A stretch of 64,000 nucleotides of DNA from Streptomyces sp. NBC_00390. Its GTDB lineage: Bacteria; Actinomycetota; Actinomycetes; Streptomycetales; Streptomycetaceae. The position numbers were made by a program, and so were the translations under genes. Positions 8,657-17,327 of this stretch are shown here, piece after piece. Where the stretch lies: contig NZ_CP107945.1 of assembly GCF_036057275.1 (NCBI RefSeq), forward strand, positions 4,712,001 through 4,776,000, in the 5' to 3' direction. The notes beneath the pieces were generated by a model. It was not told the origin of the DNA, did no database searches, and saw only the letters and a list, made by a program, of their open reading frames with translations. Numbering within the stretch: position 1 is the first letter of the stretch; every line of letters starts with the position of its first letter.

Positions 8657-9702
8657 AGGGCGTGGTGTTCGACGGGAAGCAGGCCCAGGTCGTCGGCGAT
8701 CTGGAGATACGCGCCCCCGGTCCCGGCGAGGTCCTGGTCGCCGTGGCCGCCGCGGGTCTGTGTCACAGCGATCTGTCGGTGATCGATGGCACGATCCCGT
8801 TCCCCGTGCCGGTGGTCCTCGGTCACGAGGGCGCGGGTGTCGTCGAGGCGGTCGGCCCAGGAGTGGGTCATGTCGTGCCCGGCGACCATGTCGCCCTGTC
8901 CACGCTCGCCAACTGCGGCGTCTGCGCGGACTGCGACCGCGGCCGGCCCACGATGTGCCGCAAGGCGATCGGCCGGCCGGGCCGCCCGTTCTCCCGCGGC
9001 GGCCGGCCGCTGTTCCAGTTCGCCGCCAACTCCGCCTTCGCCGAGCTGACGATCGTCAAGGCGGTCCAGGCGGTGAGGATACCCGCGGACATCCCGCTCA
9101 CCTCCGCCGCGCTGATCGGCTGCGGCGTGCTCACGGGAGTCGGAGCCGTACTGAACCGCGCCAGGGTCGACCGCGGGGAGAGCGTCGTCGTCATCGGGAC
9201 CGGCGGCATCGGGCTCAACGTCCTGCAGGGCGCACGGATCGCCGGCGCGTCCGTGATCGTCGCCGTCGACGCGAATCCGGCGAAGGAGGCCGTGGCCCGT
9301 CAGTTCGGCGCCACCGCGTTCCTGACCTCCACGGAGGGCGTACGCGAGATTCTGCCGACCGGCGCCGACCATGTCTTCGAGTGTGTCGGCAACACCGCCC
9401 TCGTCCGGCAGGCGATCGAGCTCCTGGACCGCGGCGGCCAGGCGATCCTGCTCGGCATGCCCGCGCCGACGGCCGAGGCGACGTTCCTGCCCGCGGCGCT
9501 GTTCCTGGACAAGTCGGTCCTGGGCTGCCGCTACGGCTCCTCCCGCCCGCAGCGCGACATCGCGCTGTACGCCGAGCTGTACCGGCAGGGGCGGCTCCTG
9601 CTCGACGAACTGGTCACCGAGACCTATCCGATCGAGGACTTCGCGAAGGCTGCGGACGACGCGCACCACGGGCGGGTGGCCCGCGGCGTGCTGACGATGT
9701 GA
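8653..9702 (+). CDS. zinc-dependent alcohol dehydrogenase
   Basis: This 349-residue MDR-family enzyme oxidises an alcohol to an aldehyde or ketone with NAD(P). Catalytic-zinc ligands are visible in GLCHSD (about residues 36-41) and GHEGAGVVE (about residues 57-65). The structural zinc loop NCGVCADCDRGRPTMC lies at about residues 94-109. The nucleotide-binding VVIGTGGIGLNVLQGA starts near residue 177. The ATG overlaps the preceding acyl-CoA dehydrogenase stop (ATGA), so the two are co-translated. In this context it may oxidise an alcohol formed after hydration, but the substrate is unknown. Confidence 0.88.
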   Translation: MKGVVFDGKQAQVVGDLEIRAPGPGEVLVAVAAAGLCHSDLSVIDGTIPFPVPVVLGHEGAGVVEAVGPGVGHVVPGDHVALSTLANCGVCADCDRGRPTMCRKAIGRPGRPFSRGGRPLFQFAANSAFAELTIVKAVQAVRIPADIPLTSAALIGCGVLTGVGAVLNRARVDRGESVVVIGTGGIGLNVLQGARIAGASVIVAVDANPAKEAVARQFGATAFLTSTEGVREILPTGADHVFECVGNTALVRQAIELLDRGGQAILLGMPAPTAEATFLPAALFLDKSVLGCRYGSSRPQRDIALYAELYRQGRLLLDELVTETYPIEDFAKAADDAHHGRVARGVLTM

Positions 9703-9705
9703 CGG

Positions 9706-10776
9706 TCAGGCGCCGCGCGCGGTGGTCCCGTTCCTGCCGCTGCTGTTCCTGCCGTTCCTGCCGTCCGCGGTGGCGCGGAAGGTGCGCCGGTAGACGGTGG
9801 GCGGGACGCCGAGCGCCGTCTGCAGATGCTGGCGCATCGACTGCGCGGTGCCGAACCCCGCGTCCCGTGCCACCTGGTCGACCGACAGGTCCGTCGACTC
9901 CAGCAGATGCCGCGCCCGTTCGACACGCTGCTGGGTGAGCCACTGCCCCGGGCTGATGCCGACCTCCTCGCGGAAGCGCCGGGTGAAGGTCCTCACGCTC
10001 ATGGACTCCTGGTCGGCCATGTCCCGCAGCTGGATCGGGCCATGGAGGCGGCGCAGCGCCCAGGCCCGCGCGGTGGTGGTGGTCGCGACCTGCGGTTCGG
10101 GAAGGGGCCGGTGGATGTACTGGGCCTGTCCGCCGTCGCGGTGCGGTGGTACGACGGAGCGCCGGGCGACGTCGTTGGCGATCGCGGCGCCGTGATCGCG
10201 GCGCACCATGTGCACGCACAGGTCGATACCGGCCGCCACGCCTGCCGACGTCAGCACGTCGCCGTCGTCGATGTAGAGCACGTCGGGGTCGACCTTGACG
10301 GTGGGGAAGAGCCGCTGGAAGCGGTCCGCCCAGTGCCAGTGGGTGGTGGCGGGCCTGCCGTCCAGATAACCGGCCGCCGCCAGCATGAAGCTGCCGGTGC
10401 AGATGGAGGCCATGCGCGTGCCCGGGCGGACGTGGCGGAAGAGCTCGGCCAGATCGTCGGGCAGCCGGCCCTCGCGGTAGAGGACATCCGGTTCGTAGGC
10501 GGCCGGGACGATGACCGTGTCCGCGTCTTCGAGCGCCTCCGGGCCGTGTTCGACGTACAGCGAGAAGTCAGCCTCGGCGCGGACGAGACCGGGGGCGGTG
10601 GCGCAGGTGACGACCTCGTAGAGCGGCTCGCCGTCGGCGGAGAAGGCGCGGCCGAAGATGCGGTGCGGGATGCCGAGCTCGAACGGGATGACCTGCGGCA
10701 TGGCGATGACGACGACGCGGTGGCGCTTCGGCGCGCCGCGCGGCTCGTCGTGCTTCGGGTTCTGCGGGACGGTCAT
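9706..10776 (-). CDS. GlxA-type transcriptional regulator (DJ-1/PfpI + AraC)
   Basis: This 356-residue protein has an N-terminal DJ-1/PfpI-like sensor domain (about residues 20-200), with the nucleophile-elbow region SICTGSFMLAAAG. It is joined to a C-terminal AraC DNA-binding domain (about residues 240-335) with two helix-turn-helix motifs, for example LRDMADQESMSVRTFTRRF and VDQVARDAGFGTAQSMRQHL. The last 19 residues are an Arg/Asn/Gly repeat (NGRN) encoded by a short repeated DNA tract near 9726. It converges with the alcohol dehydrogenase and diverges from the MFS gene, the likely target by position. The inducer is unknown. Confidence 0.87.
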   Translation of the reverse strand: MTVPQNPKHDEPRGAPKRHRVVVIAMPQVIPFELGIPHRIFGRAFSADGEPLYEVVTCATAPGLVRAEADFSLYVEHGPEALEDADTVIVPAAYEPDVLYREGRLPDDLAELFRHVRPGTRMASICTGSFMLAAAGYLDGRPATTHWHWADRFQRLFPTVKVDPDVLYIDDGDVLTSAGVAAGIDLCVHMVRRDHGAAIANDVARRSVVPPHRDGGQAQYIHRPLPEPQVATTTTARAWALRRLHGPIQLRDMADQESMSVRTFTRRFREEVGISPGQWLTQQRVERARHLLESTDLSVDQVARDAGFGTAQSMRQHLQTALGVPPTVYRRTFRATADGRNGRNSSGRNGTTARGA

Positions 10777-10835
10777 GGCCCGATCCTATCGAATGCTGTC
10801 CCTCGGGCCACTCGTTGCGAAGCGAACAGCCTCGG

Positions 10836-12161
10836 ATGCTGGGTGACGTGACCCAGACAACCGATCTCTCCGCCCGGTCCGGCAGTCCCGAGCCGCTGCG
10901 CCGCCCTCCCCGTGTCCACCGCGCATGGTTCGTCGCGGCCGTCACGTTTGTGACGATCACCGGCGCCGCCGCCTTCGCCTCCCTGCCGGGTCTGCTGATC
11001 GAGCCGCTTCACGAGCGGTTCGACTGGTCGCGGGGCACGATCGGCTTCGCCGTCTCGGTGAACCTCGCGCTGTACGGGCTGACCGCGCCGTTCGCCGCGG
11101 CGCTGATGGACCGGTTCGGCATCCGCCGGGTCGTCGCGGTCGCGCTGACCGTGATCGCCGTCGGCTCCGGGCTGACCGTCTTCATGACGGCCTCGTGGCA
11201 ACTGATCCTGTACTGGGGCGTCCTCGTCGGCCTCGGCAGCGGGTCCATGGCGCTCGCGTTCGCCGCGACCGTCACCAACCGGTGGTTCGTCCGGCGCCGG
11301 GGCCTGGTCACCGGCATCCTCACAGCGGCCGGCGCCTCCGGTCAGCTGGTGTTCCTGCCACTGCTGTCCTGGCTGGTGGAGAACCACGGCTGGCGGCCCG
11401 CCGCGGTCACCGTGGCGCTCTCCGCGCTGGCCGTCGTCCCCTTCGTCTGGCTGCTGCTGCGCGACCACCCGGCGGACGTCGGCCTGGCCGCGTACGGCGC
11501 GGAGGGCTTCACGCCCAAGCCCGAGCCGGTGCCGGGCGCGGCCCGGCGCGCGGTCACGGTGCTCTTCCGGGCAGCCCGCACCGGCCCGTTCTGGTTGCTC
11601 GCCGGCACCTTCGCGATCTGCGGCGCATCGACGAACGGCCTGGTCAAGACATATTTCATCCCGGCGGCCCATGACCACCACATGCCGGTCACGGCGGCCG
11701 CATCGCTGCTCGCCGTCATCGGGGTCTTCGATGTCGTCGGCACGATCGCCTCGGGCTGGTTCACCGACCGCTTCGAGGCGCGGCGGCTGCTGGCCGTCTA
11801 CTACGCCCTGCGCGGCATCTCACTCCTTTTCCTGCCCGTGCTGCTGGCTCCTTCCGTCCATCCGCCGATGCTCTTCTTCATCGTCTTCTACGGCCTGGAC
11901 TGGGTGGCCACGGTCCCGCCGACGATCGCCCTGTGCCGCGAGCACTACGGCGACGACAGCGCGATCGTCTTCGGCTGGGTGCTCGCCTCCCACCAGGTGG
12001 GCGCGGCCGTCGTCGCCTTCGTGGGCGGCATGGCGCGCGATGTCTTCGGCTCGTACAACGTGGTCTGGTACGCCTCGGGGGCCCTGTGCGCGGTGGCGGC
12101 ACTGATGGCCCTGGTGATCAGGCGGAAGCCGCTGCCCAGGCTGGAGGGCGCCGGAGTGTGA
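10836..12161 (+). CDS. MFS transporter
   Basis: This is a polytopic inner-membrane transporter of about 441 residues. Hydrophobic segments in two groups of six are visible. The conserved loop between helices 2 and 3 reads ALMDRFGIRRVV, and the matching loop in the second half reads WFTDRFEARRLL. It most resembles the monocarboxylate/oxalate-formate branch of the major facilitator superfamily. Either ATG 10836 or GTG 10848 could be the start; neither has a strong ribosome site. It diverges from the GlxA-type regulator with only 59 bp between them, so that regulator may control it. Confidence 0.8.
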   Translation: MLGDVTQTTDLSARSGSPEPLRRPPRVHRAWFVAAVTFVTITGAAAFASLPGLLIEPLHERFDWSRGTIGFAVSVNLALYGLTAPFAAALMDRFGIRRVVAVALTVIAVGSGLTVFMTASWQLILYWGVLVGLGSGSMALAFAATVTNRWFVRRRGLVTGILTAAGASGQLVFLPLLSWLVENHGWRPAAVTVALSALAVVPFVWLLLRDHPADVGLAAYGAEGFTPKPEPVPGAARRAVTVLFRAARTGPFWLLAGTFAICGASTNGLVKTYFIPAAHDHHMPVTAAASLLAVIGVFDVVGTIASGWFTDRFEARRLLAVYYALRGISLLFLPVLLAPSVHPPMLFFIVFYGLDWVATVPPTIALCREHYGDDSAIVFGWVLASHQVGAAVVAFVGGMARDVFGSYNVVWYASGALCAVAALMALVIRRKPLPRLEGAGV

Positions 12162-12172
12162 GTGCCCCTGGC

Positions 12173-12262
12173 TCAGGGCCGGCCGCTGTGGTCCGTCCTG
12201 GCGTGCCGCTTCCCGAAGCAGCCGATGACGCCGTAGGCGAGGAAGACAAGCAGCCGGTCTCC
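12173..12262 (-). pseudogene. possible remnant of a small membrane protein
   Basis: The minus strand here reads DRLLVFLAYGVIGCFGKRHA followed by RTDHSGRP and a stop. A hydrophobic run followed by a basic end resembles the tail of a very small membrane protein. There is no start codon or ribosome site, because the frame is joined to the end of the flavin reductase region. It may be a fragment or chance. Confidence is low. Confidence 0.2.
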
Positions 12263-12278
12263 GGGCAGGGGCCTTGTC

Positions 12279-12887
12279 CTACGACGTGAACCGCCCGAAC
12301 CGCCCCTGGTGGAACAGCAGGGGTGCGCCGTCCTGGTCCGCGTCCAGAGTCTCCACCCGGCCCACCACGATGAGGTGGTCGCCGCCGGTGTGGACGGTCT
12401 GGATCGTGCAGTCGATCCAGGCCGGTACGCCTGCCAGCAGGGGTGATCCGGTCGCGGCGGAGCGGGACCAGGTGACCCCGGCGAACTTGTCCGCGCCGCT
12501 GACCGCGAAGGCGCGGCACAGCTCGCCCTGGTGGTCGCCCAGCACGTTGACGCAGAACACCCCGGCGCGGGCGATGCGCGGCCAGGTGGCCGAGGTGCGG
12601 GCGACCATGAAGGCGACCAGGGGCGGGTCGAGGGACAGGGACGTGAAGGACTGGCATGCGAACCCGGCGGGCCCGTCCTCGTCGTACGCGGTGACCACCG
12701 TGACACCGGTCGCGAAGTGGCCGAGCACGCGACGGAACTCGCCGGCGTCGACCGGTGGCCGCTCGTCGTCGCCGACGGCCCGCAGTACGGGGCGCGGCAT
12801 CGTTTCGTACGGCTCGGCGGCTGTGGGGGCCCCGGCCGACCGGAGGTAGCGGACGGCGGCGGCGGCCATCCCTGCGTGTCCCATCAC
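12279..12887 (-). CDS. flavin reductase, HsaB-like
   Basis: This 202-residue FMN-binding split-barrel protein reduces free flavin with NAD(P)H for a partner monooxygenase. FRRVLGHFATGVTVVTA, GFACQSFTSLSLDPPLV and FCVNVLGDHQ closely follow HsaB, the reductase of the HsaAB 3-HSA hydroxylase of steroid catabolism (family knowledge). The first 45 residues are an extra N-terminal stretch. Either GTG 12887 or the ATG three bases later could be used. A perfect regulon palindrome lies 14 bp upstream and a KstR-type palindrome 78 bp upstream. No monooxygenase partner (HsaA type) lies in the window. Confidence 0.85.
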   Translation of the reverse strand: MMGHAGMAAAAVRYLRSAGAPTAAEPYETMPRPVLRAVGDDERPPVDAGEFRRVLGHFATGVTVVTAYDEDGPAGFACQSFTSLSLDPPLVAFMVARTSATWPRIARAGVFCVNVLGDHQGELCRAFAVSGADKFAGVTWSRSAATGSPLLAGVPAWIDCTIQTVHTGGDHLIVVGRVETLDADQDGAPLLFHQGRFGRFTS

Positions 12888-12900
12888 ACTCCCATTGAAG

Positions 12901-12915
12901 CTGACGGATCGTCAG
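12901..12915. promoter_or_regulatory. regulon palindrome, copy 4
   Basis: CTGACGGATCGTCAG is a perfect copy positioned 14 bp upstream of the flavin reductase start, between that gene and the rightward membrane-protein gene. Confidence 0.7.
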
Positions 12916-12964
12916 ATGGGAACCCTGGTGGGGTCACGGGAGTGGAGTGCTGTACGTTCTCCTC

Positions 12965-12984
12965 GGTTTGAACATGTTCAAACC
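12965..12984. promoter_or_regulatory. perfect 20-bp palindrome matching the KstR-type consensus
   Basis: GGTTTGAACATGTTCAAACC is a perfect palindrome. Its centre TTGAACATGTTCAA fits TNNAACNNGTTNNA, the motif I recall for the cholesterol regulator KstR of mycobacteria, though many TetR proteins bind AACNNGTT cores. It lies 78 bp upstream of the HsaB-like flavin reductase start and 63 bp upstream of the membrane-protein gene at 13048. It differs from the CTGACG element, so this intergenic region seems to carry two different operators. Confidence 0.55.
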
Positions 12985-13047
12985 AGGGTGGATCCCGGCG
13001 TGCGGCACAGGTCCGGCCGGGCCGTCAGGACGATGGGGGCGGAAAGA

Positions 13048-14001
13048 ATGCAGGTACAGCGGCGGGGGCCCGGCCCGCAGGCCGATTCGCAGGACACGAC
13101 CGTCCAGGCCGCAGCGGCCGCCTTCGCCTGGCAGGCGGCGGCCACGGGGCTCGCCATGATGATCCTCTCGGTCGGCGACGACAGCCATGGAGTGGGGTAC
13201 GGGGGCGGCCTGGCCGCGTTCGGCCTGCTGTGCATGTGCGGGATCGGGCCGCTCGTCCTGGCCATGGCCGGGTGGGCCCACGCCGGGGCGTACACGCTGC
13301 CCGCGACCCTCGCCGCCCATGCGGCAGTACGGCGCTGGGCGGGCCCCGAGTGGGTCTGGACGGCCGGGAGCCTCGCGGCGCTCGCATCCGTGTACGCGGC
13401 CGGGGCCGCCCTCCTCTTCGACGTCTCCTACGCACCGGCCTGGCTGTGGATCGCGGCGAGCGGGGTGCTCCCGGCACTGAACGCCGCCTACTGGCGCCGT
13501 AGGAGCGCATCGTCGGCGAAACCGAAGATCTGGCGGCGCACCTCCGTCGCCGGCGCGGGTCTGGCCGGGGCCACACTCGTCCTGGGTGTCACCGCGCTGC
13601 TCACCGGCGTCATCACGGAGTACGAGCCGCCGAACCTGACGGAGCGGCAGCTCGCGGGCGTCTGGCAGGGCCGGGACGACGGCGCGGCCGTCCGCCTCCA
13701 CCCGGACGGCCGGGCCGTGCTGGATTCGGTGCCGTACGAAGGCGAGAACTACCGCTTCACCGACGACGCGCTGTCGCGCTGCACAGGAACCGGCACATGG
13801 CATCGCGTGGACGCCCCGTCGGCCGGTGAGCGGGCGGTGGTCCGCATCGACGTCGGCAGCTGTGCGCTGCTGCCGGACTGGACCATCGGCGGCACGGAAG
13901 ACGATCCCGAACTCTTCGCCCTGTTCGGCGACCCGGACTCAGGAGACCTGCACATCCTCGACAAGGAGCAGGCCGTCCGGCCGTCAGAAGCTCCGGCGTG
14001 A
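13048..14001 (+). CDS. membrane protein with extracytoplasmic C-terminal domain, unknown function
   Basis: I do not recognise the family. The 317-residue product has about four or five hydrophobic segments between residues 20 and 190. A soluble domain follows from about residue 195, beginning LTERQLAGVWQGRDDGAAVRL and containing a cysteine pair (RCTGTGTWHR and VGSCALLP). Similar lipocalin-like soluble ends are frequent in Streptomyces hypothetical proteins. The frame is open upstream to 12895, but ATG 13048 follows a GGGGCGGAAAGA ribosome site and is preferred; ATG 13033 is an alternative. The KstR-type palindrome upstream may control it. Confidence 0.65.
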   Translation: MQVQRRGPGPQADSQDTTVQAAAAAFAWQAAATGLAMMILSVGDDSHGVGYGGGLAAFGLLCMCGIGPLVLAMAGWAHAGAYTLPATLAAHAAVRRWAGPEWVWTAGSLAALASVYAAGAALLFDVSYAPAWLWIAASGVLPALNAAYWRRRSASSAKPKIWRRTSVAGAGLAGATLVLGVTALLTGVITEYEPPNLTERQLAGVWQGRDDGAAVRLHPDGRAVLDSVPYEGENYRFTDDALSRCTGTGTWHRVDAPSAGERAVVRIDVGSCALLPDWTIGGTEDDPELFALFGDPDSGDLHILDKEQAVRPSEAPA

Positions 14002-14047
14002 GGGACCGGGGCCGGTGGCCGGCGTCAGTTGCTCCCGGTGTGCGGTT

Positions 14048-14890
14048 CTACCGGCCCTCGAACTCCGGCGGTCGGCGCTGCACGAAGCTCGTCACCCCCT
14101 CGTTCGCGTCCCGCGTCGTCATGTTGAGTTCCTGGGCCGTCGCCTCCGCCGCGAAGGCCGTTGTACGGTCCACGTCCAGGGACGCGTTCACCAGCTGCTT
14201 CGTCAGCGCCAACGCCCTTGTGGGGCCGGTCGCCAGGCGCTCGGACCACTCGCGGGCCGTTTTCTCCAGGTCGGACGCGGCGACCACCCGGTTGACCAGG
14301 CCCAGGCGGGCCGCCTCGGCCGCCGGAAGGGCGTCGCCGAAGAACATCAGCTCCTTGGCCCGCTGCGGGCCCACCAGCCGGGACAGCAGATACGCTCCGC
14401 CGCCGTCCGGGACCAGACCGCGGCGGACGAACACCTCGATGAAACGGGCCCCTTCCGCCGCCAGCACCAGGTCGCAGGCGAACGCCAGATGCGCGCCGAT
14501 GCCCGCCGCCGTGCCGTTGACCGCGGCGATCACCGGCTTCTCGCAGTCCAGGACGGCCGCGATCAGGCGCTGGGCACCCAGGCGGATCATCCGGGAGACG
14601 TCGCCGGCGATCCGGTCACGCGCCGATCCCGCCGATCCCGCCGAGCCTGCGGAAACCGCAGCGTCCGCCGAGCCTGCCGACGGGCCGCCGCGCAGGTCCG
14701 CTCCCGCGCAGAAGCCCTTGCCGGTCGCGGTGAGGACGACCGCCCGTACGGAGGGGTCCGAGGACGCCTCCGCCAGCAGCGCGATGATCCGCTCCCGCTG
14801 GTCCCAGGTCACCGCGTTCATGGCCTCGGGGCGGTTCAGCGTGATCCACGAGACCGCGCCCTCCATGCGGTGGAGGACCGCGGTGCTCAT
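14048..14890 (-). CDS. enoyl-CoA hydratase/isomerase family protein
   Basis: This 280-residue crotonase-fold enzyme probably hydrates an enoyl-CoA in beta-oxidation. The oxyanion-hole segment GFCAGADLRGG is at residues 59-69, and the second segment NGTAAGIGAHLAFACDL contributes the other backbone amide. Residues 69-90 are a Ser-Ala-Gly repeat insertion in the flexible loop that follows the first oxyanion segment; this loop varies in length across the family. The ATG at 14890 overlaps the stop of the NDP-forming acyl-CoA ligase by four bases, so both are made together. The frame remains open far upstream, but that is a shadow of the ligase. Confidence 0.87.
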   Translation of the reverse strand: MSTAVLHRMEGAVSWITLNRPEAMNAVTWDQRERIIALLAEASSDPSVRAVVLTATGKGFCAGADLRGGPSAGSADAAVSAGSAGSAGSARDRIAGDVSRMIRLGAQRLIAAVLDCEKPVIAAVNGTAAGIGAHLAFACDLVLAAEGARFIEVFVRRGLVPDGGGAYLLSRLVGPQRAKELMFFGDALPAAEAARLGLVNRVVAASDLEKTAREWSERLATGPTRALALTKQLVNASLDVDRTTAFAAEATAQELNMTTRDANEGVTSFVQRRPPEFEGR

Positions 14891-17118
14891 CGGCACACCG
14901 CCAGCGCGTCGAGCGCCACCGCGCCCTGTCCCCGCGGCAGCACCATCAGCGGGTTGATGTCCAGCTCGGAGAGCTGGTCGCCCAGCTCCAGCGCCATCCG
15001 CTGGACCCGCAGCACCACTTCCACCAGCGCGTCCACATCCACCGGCGGCCCGCCCCGCACCCCGTCCAGCAGGGCCCGGCCGCGCAGTTCCGTGAGCATC
15101 GCGCGGGCCTGGTCCTCCCCGAACGGCGGGACGCGTACAGCCGCATCCCGCAGGACCTCCACCAGCACCCCGCCGAGACCGACCGTCACCGTCGGGCCGA
15201 ACAGCGCGTCCCGGGTGACCCCGACGACCATTTCCACGCCCCACTCCACCATCTGGCAGACCAGGATCCCGTCGAGCTCGACGCCCTCGTAACGGGCGAT
15301 GTCGGTGAGTTCCCGGTATGCGTCGCGCACCTGGCTCGCCGAGGTCAGGCCCACCTTGACCAGGCCGAGTTCGGTCTTGTGGGCGAGCTGCGGCGCGGAG
15401 GCCTTCATGACGACGGGGTAGCCGATCAGCCCGGCCGCCCGGACCGCGGCCGCCGCGCTGGTGACCAGCTGCTCGCGCGGCACCCGGATCCCGTACGCGC
15501 GCAGCAGCTGCTTCGCCGCGTGCTCGCTCAGCTGTTTGCCCGGCCGCATCAAGGCCTGCGCCTTGCGGAAGGACGGGGAGGGGGTGCGCGGGGCCTCGTC
15601 GAAGGGCGAGCGGTAGTGCGCGGTGAAGCGATGGTGCTCCAGGTGGGCGCGTACCGCCGTGATGCAGTTGGCGAACGTACGGAACGTGGCGAGCCGGGAC
15701 GAGCCGAGCAGTGTCTCGCGGTACGCGGCCTCGGTGCCCAGCGGCGAGCCCCACACCACGCACACGAGCTTGTCGGTGGTCTCCGCCGCGTCCACCAGGT
15801 CCTGCGCGAGCCGGTCGCTCATCGGCGGGAAGGGGCCGGTGATCGGGCAGATCAGTACGCCGACCGACGGGTCGGCCAGGATCGCGTCGATGATCTTCCG
15901 GCCGCGCCAGTCGCCCACGGGGTGGCCGCCGTTGTCCACCGGGTTCGCGACGTTCAGGTACGGCGGTATCCACTGGTGCAGTTCGGCCTGCTTGGCATCG
16001 GACAGCTGGGGGATCCGCAGCCCGGCCGCGGTCGCCAGGTCGGAGAAGTGCGCGCCGGTCCCGCCGGAGATCGAGTAGACGGCGACCCCGTCGGCGACCG
16101 GCGGACGTGCTCGCGCCAACAGGGCGGAGGTGTCCTGGAGTTCGTCGAGCCCGTCCACCCGGATCACACCGAACTGCCGCATCGCCGCGTCCACCACGTC
16201 GTCAGCTCCGGTCAGCTTGCCGGTGTGGGAGGCGGCGGTGCGCGCGCCGGTCTCGGTGCGGCCCACCTTCACGGCGACGACCGGCACCCCGCGCCGGGCG
16301 GCCCGGTCGGCGGCGAGGAGGAAGGAGCGGCCGTCCTTGAGCCCTTCGACATAACAGGCGATGGCGCCGACGCCGGGGTGCTCGGCGAAGTACGAGATGA
16401 AGTCGGCGCTCTCCAGGTCTGCCTCGTTGCCGGTGGGCGCCCAGTGGGACAGTCGTACGCCCAGCTCCTGCATGGTGAACACGGGCCGCCCCTGGTGGCC
16501 GGACTGGGTGATCAGGGCGACCGCGGGACCTTCGAGGTCGTCCCGGAAGCGTTCGAAGGCGTTGAGGTTGGTGTTGGGGCCGAGCAGCCTGAGGCCGGAG
16601 CGTTCCACGGCGGCGGCCAGCCGGGCCTGGGCGGCAGCACCCTGCGCGCCGGTCTCGGCGTACCCCGAGGCGAACGCCACGGCGAACTTCACCTTGGCCT
16701 CGCCGAGTTCCTCGATCACCGGGAGGGGGTCGGCGACCAGCAGCACCGCCAGGTCGACGGGTTCGGGCAGCTCACGGACGGAGGGGACGCAGTGCAGTCC
16801 GAATACGGAGGTCCGGTGGGGGTGCACGGGGTGCAGCCGGGCGCCGACACGCTCCGCCCAGGCGACGAGCTGCCGGGTGATTCCGGCGGTGGGCCGCCCT
16901 TCGGCGTCGGACGCGCCGACGACGGCCACCGATCCGGGCCTGAAGAACCGGTCGAGATCGGGGACGGGCGCGTACAGCGGGCGGCCGCTGACATCGAGAT
17001 CGCCGGCGGACGCCGTGACGGCGGCCGTCTCGTGGACGGCGTCCCGGGGCGTCTCCCCGCAGGCGACCACGCGCGCGCGAAGGTCGGAGGTGAGGGTGCC
17101 GTGAGTAGATCCAAGCAT
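14887..17118 (-). CDS. NDP-forming acyl-CoA synthetase (acetyl-CoA synthetase/Pat-like)
   Basis: This 743-residue protein has a CoA-binding Rossmann domain (GSVAVVGASDAEGRP near residue 60) and succinyl-CoA-synthetase-like domains with the phosphohistidine region ASHTGKLTGADD. An ATP-grasp domain is found at the C-terminus (GYPVVMKASAPQLAHKTELG). It makes acyl-CoA with ATP, releasing ADP and phosphate. A longer frame starts at GTG 17169, but that start lies inside a regulon palindrome; the ATG at 17118 behind GGAGCGGGG is preferred. Two palindromes are 45-83 bp upstream. It is coupled to the crotonase gene. Confidence 0.87.
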   Translation of the reverse strand: MLGSTHGTLTSDLRARVVACGETPRDAVHETAAVTASAGDLDVSGRPLYAPVPDLDRFFRPGSVAVVGASDAEGRPTAGITRQLVAWAERVGARLHPVHPHRTSVFGLHCVPSVRELPEPVDLAVLLVADPLPVIEELGEAKVKFAVAFASGYAETGAQGAAAQARLAAAVERSGLRLLGPNTNLNAFERFRDDLEGPAVALITQSGHQGRPVFTMQELGVRLSHWAPTGNEADLESADFISYFAEHPGVGAIACYVEGLKDGRSFLLAADRAARRGVPVVAVKVGRTETGARTAASHTGKLTGADDVVDAAMRQFGVIRVDGLDELQDTSALLARARPPVADGVAVYSISGGTGAHFSDLATAAGLRIPQLSDAKQAELHQWIPPYLNVANPVDNGGHPVGDWRGRKIIDAILADPSVGVLICPITGPFPPMSDRLAQDLVDAAETTDKLVCVVWGSPLGTEAAYRETLLGSSRLATFRTFANCITAVRAHLEHHRFTAHYRSPFDEAPRTPSPSFRKAQALMRPGKQLSEHAAKQLLRAYGIRVPREQLVTSAAAAVRAAGLIGYPVVMKASAPQLAHKTELGLVKVGLTSASQVRDAYRELTDIARYEGVELDGILVCQMVEWGVEMVVGVTRDALFGPTVTVGLGGVLVEVLRDAAVRVPPFGEDQARAMLTELRGRALLDGVRGGPPVDVDALVEVVLRVQRMALELGDQLSELDINPLMVLPRGQGAVALDALAVCR

Positions 17119-17162
17119 CGCTGGTCCCCGCTCCTGCTCGTCGTGCCGAGCTCGCTCGCTAA

Positions 17163-17177
17163 CTGACACGCTGTCAG
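17163..17177. promoter_or_regulatory. regulon palindrome, copy 5
   Basis: CTGACACGCTGTCAG is a perfect inverted repeat with A/T in place of G/C at one symmetric position of the element. It is the nearer of two copies upstream of the NDP-forming ligase. Confidence 0.6.
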
Positions 17178-17186
17178 ATTACAGAA

Positions 17187-17201
17187 CTGACGAGACGTCA
17201 G
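17187..17201. promoter_or_regulatory. regulon palindrome, copy 6
   Basis: CTGACGAGACGTCAG is a perfect copy, spaced 24 bp centre-to-centre from copy 5. A tandem pair of operators in front of the NDP-forming ligase suggests tight control or cooperative binding. Confidence 0.7.
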
Positions 17202-17327
17202 GAACACCGATGCGAGCAGAAACAGCGGGAGCCGGGAACAATCGCCTTCCCCGTCCGCGCGCTGGGTGCCGCCATGCGCCGTGCCGCCCGTGGGGCGACG
17301 CAACACCGCGGCGTGCGCCGCAGCCGT

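Noticed and set aside
10773..11681. 302-residue minus-strand frame opposite the MFS gene
   Set aside because: Its composition is that of the complement of a membrane protein, with no family features.
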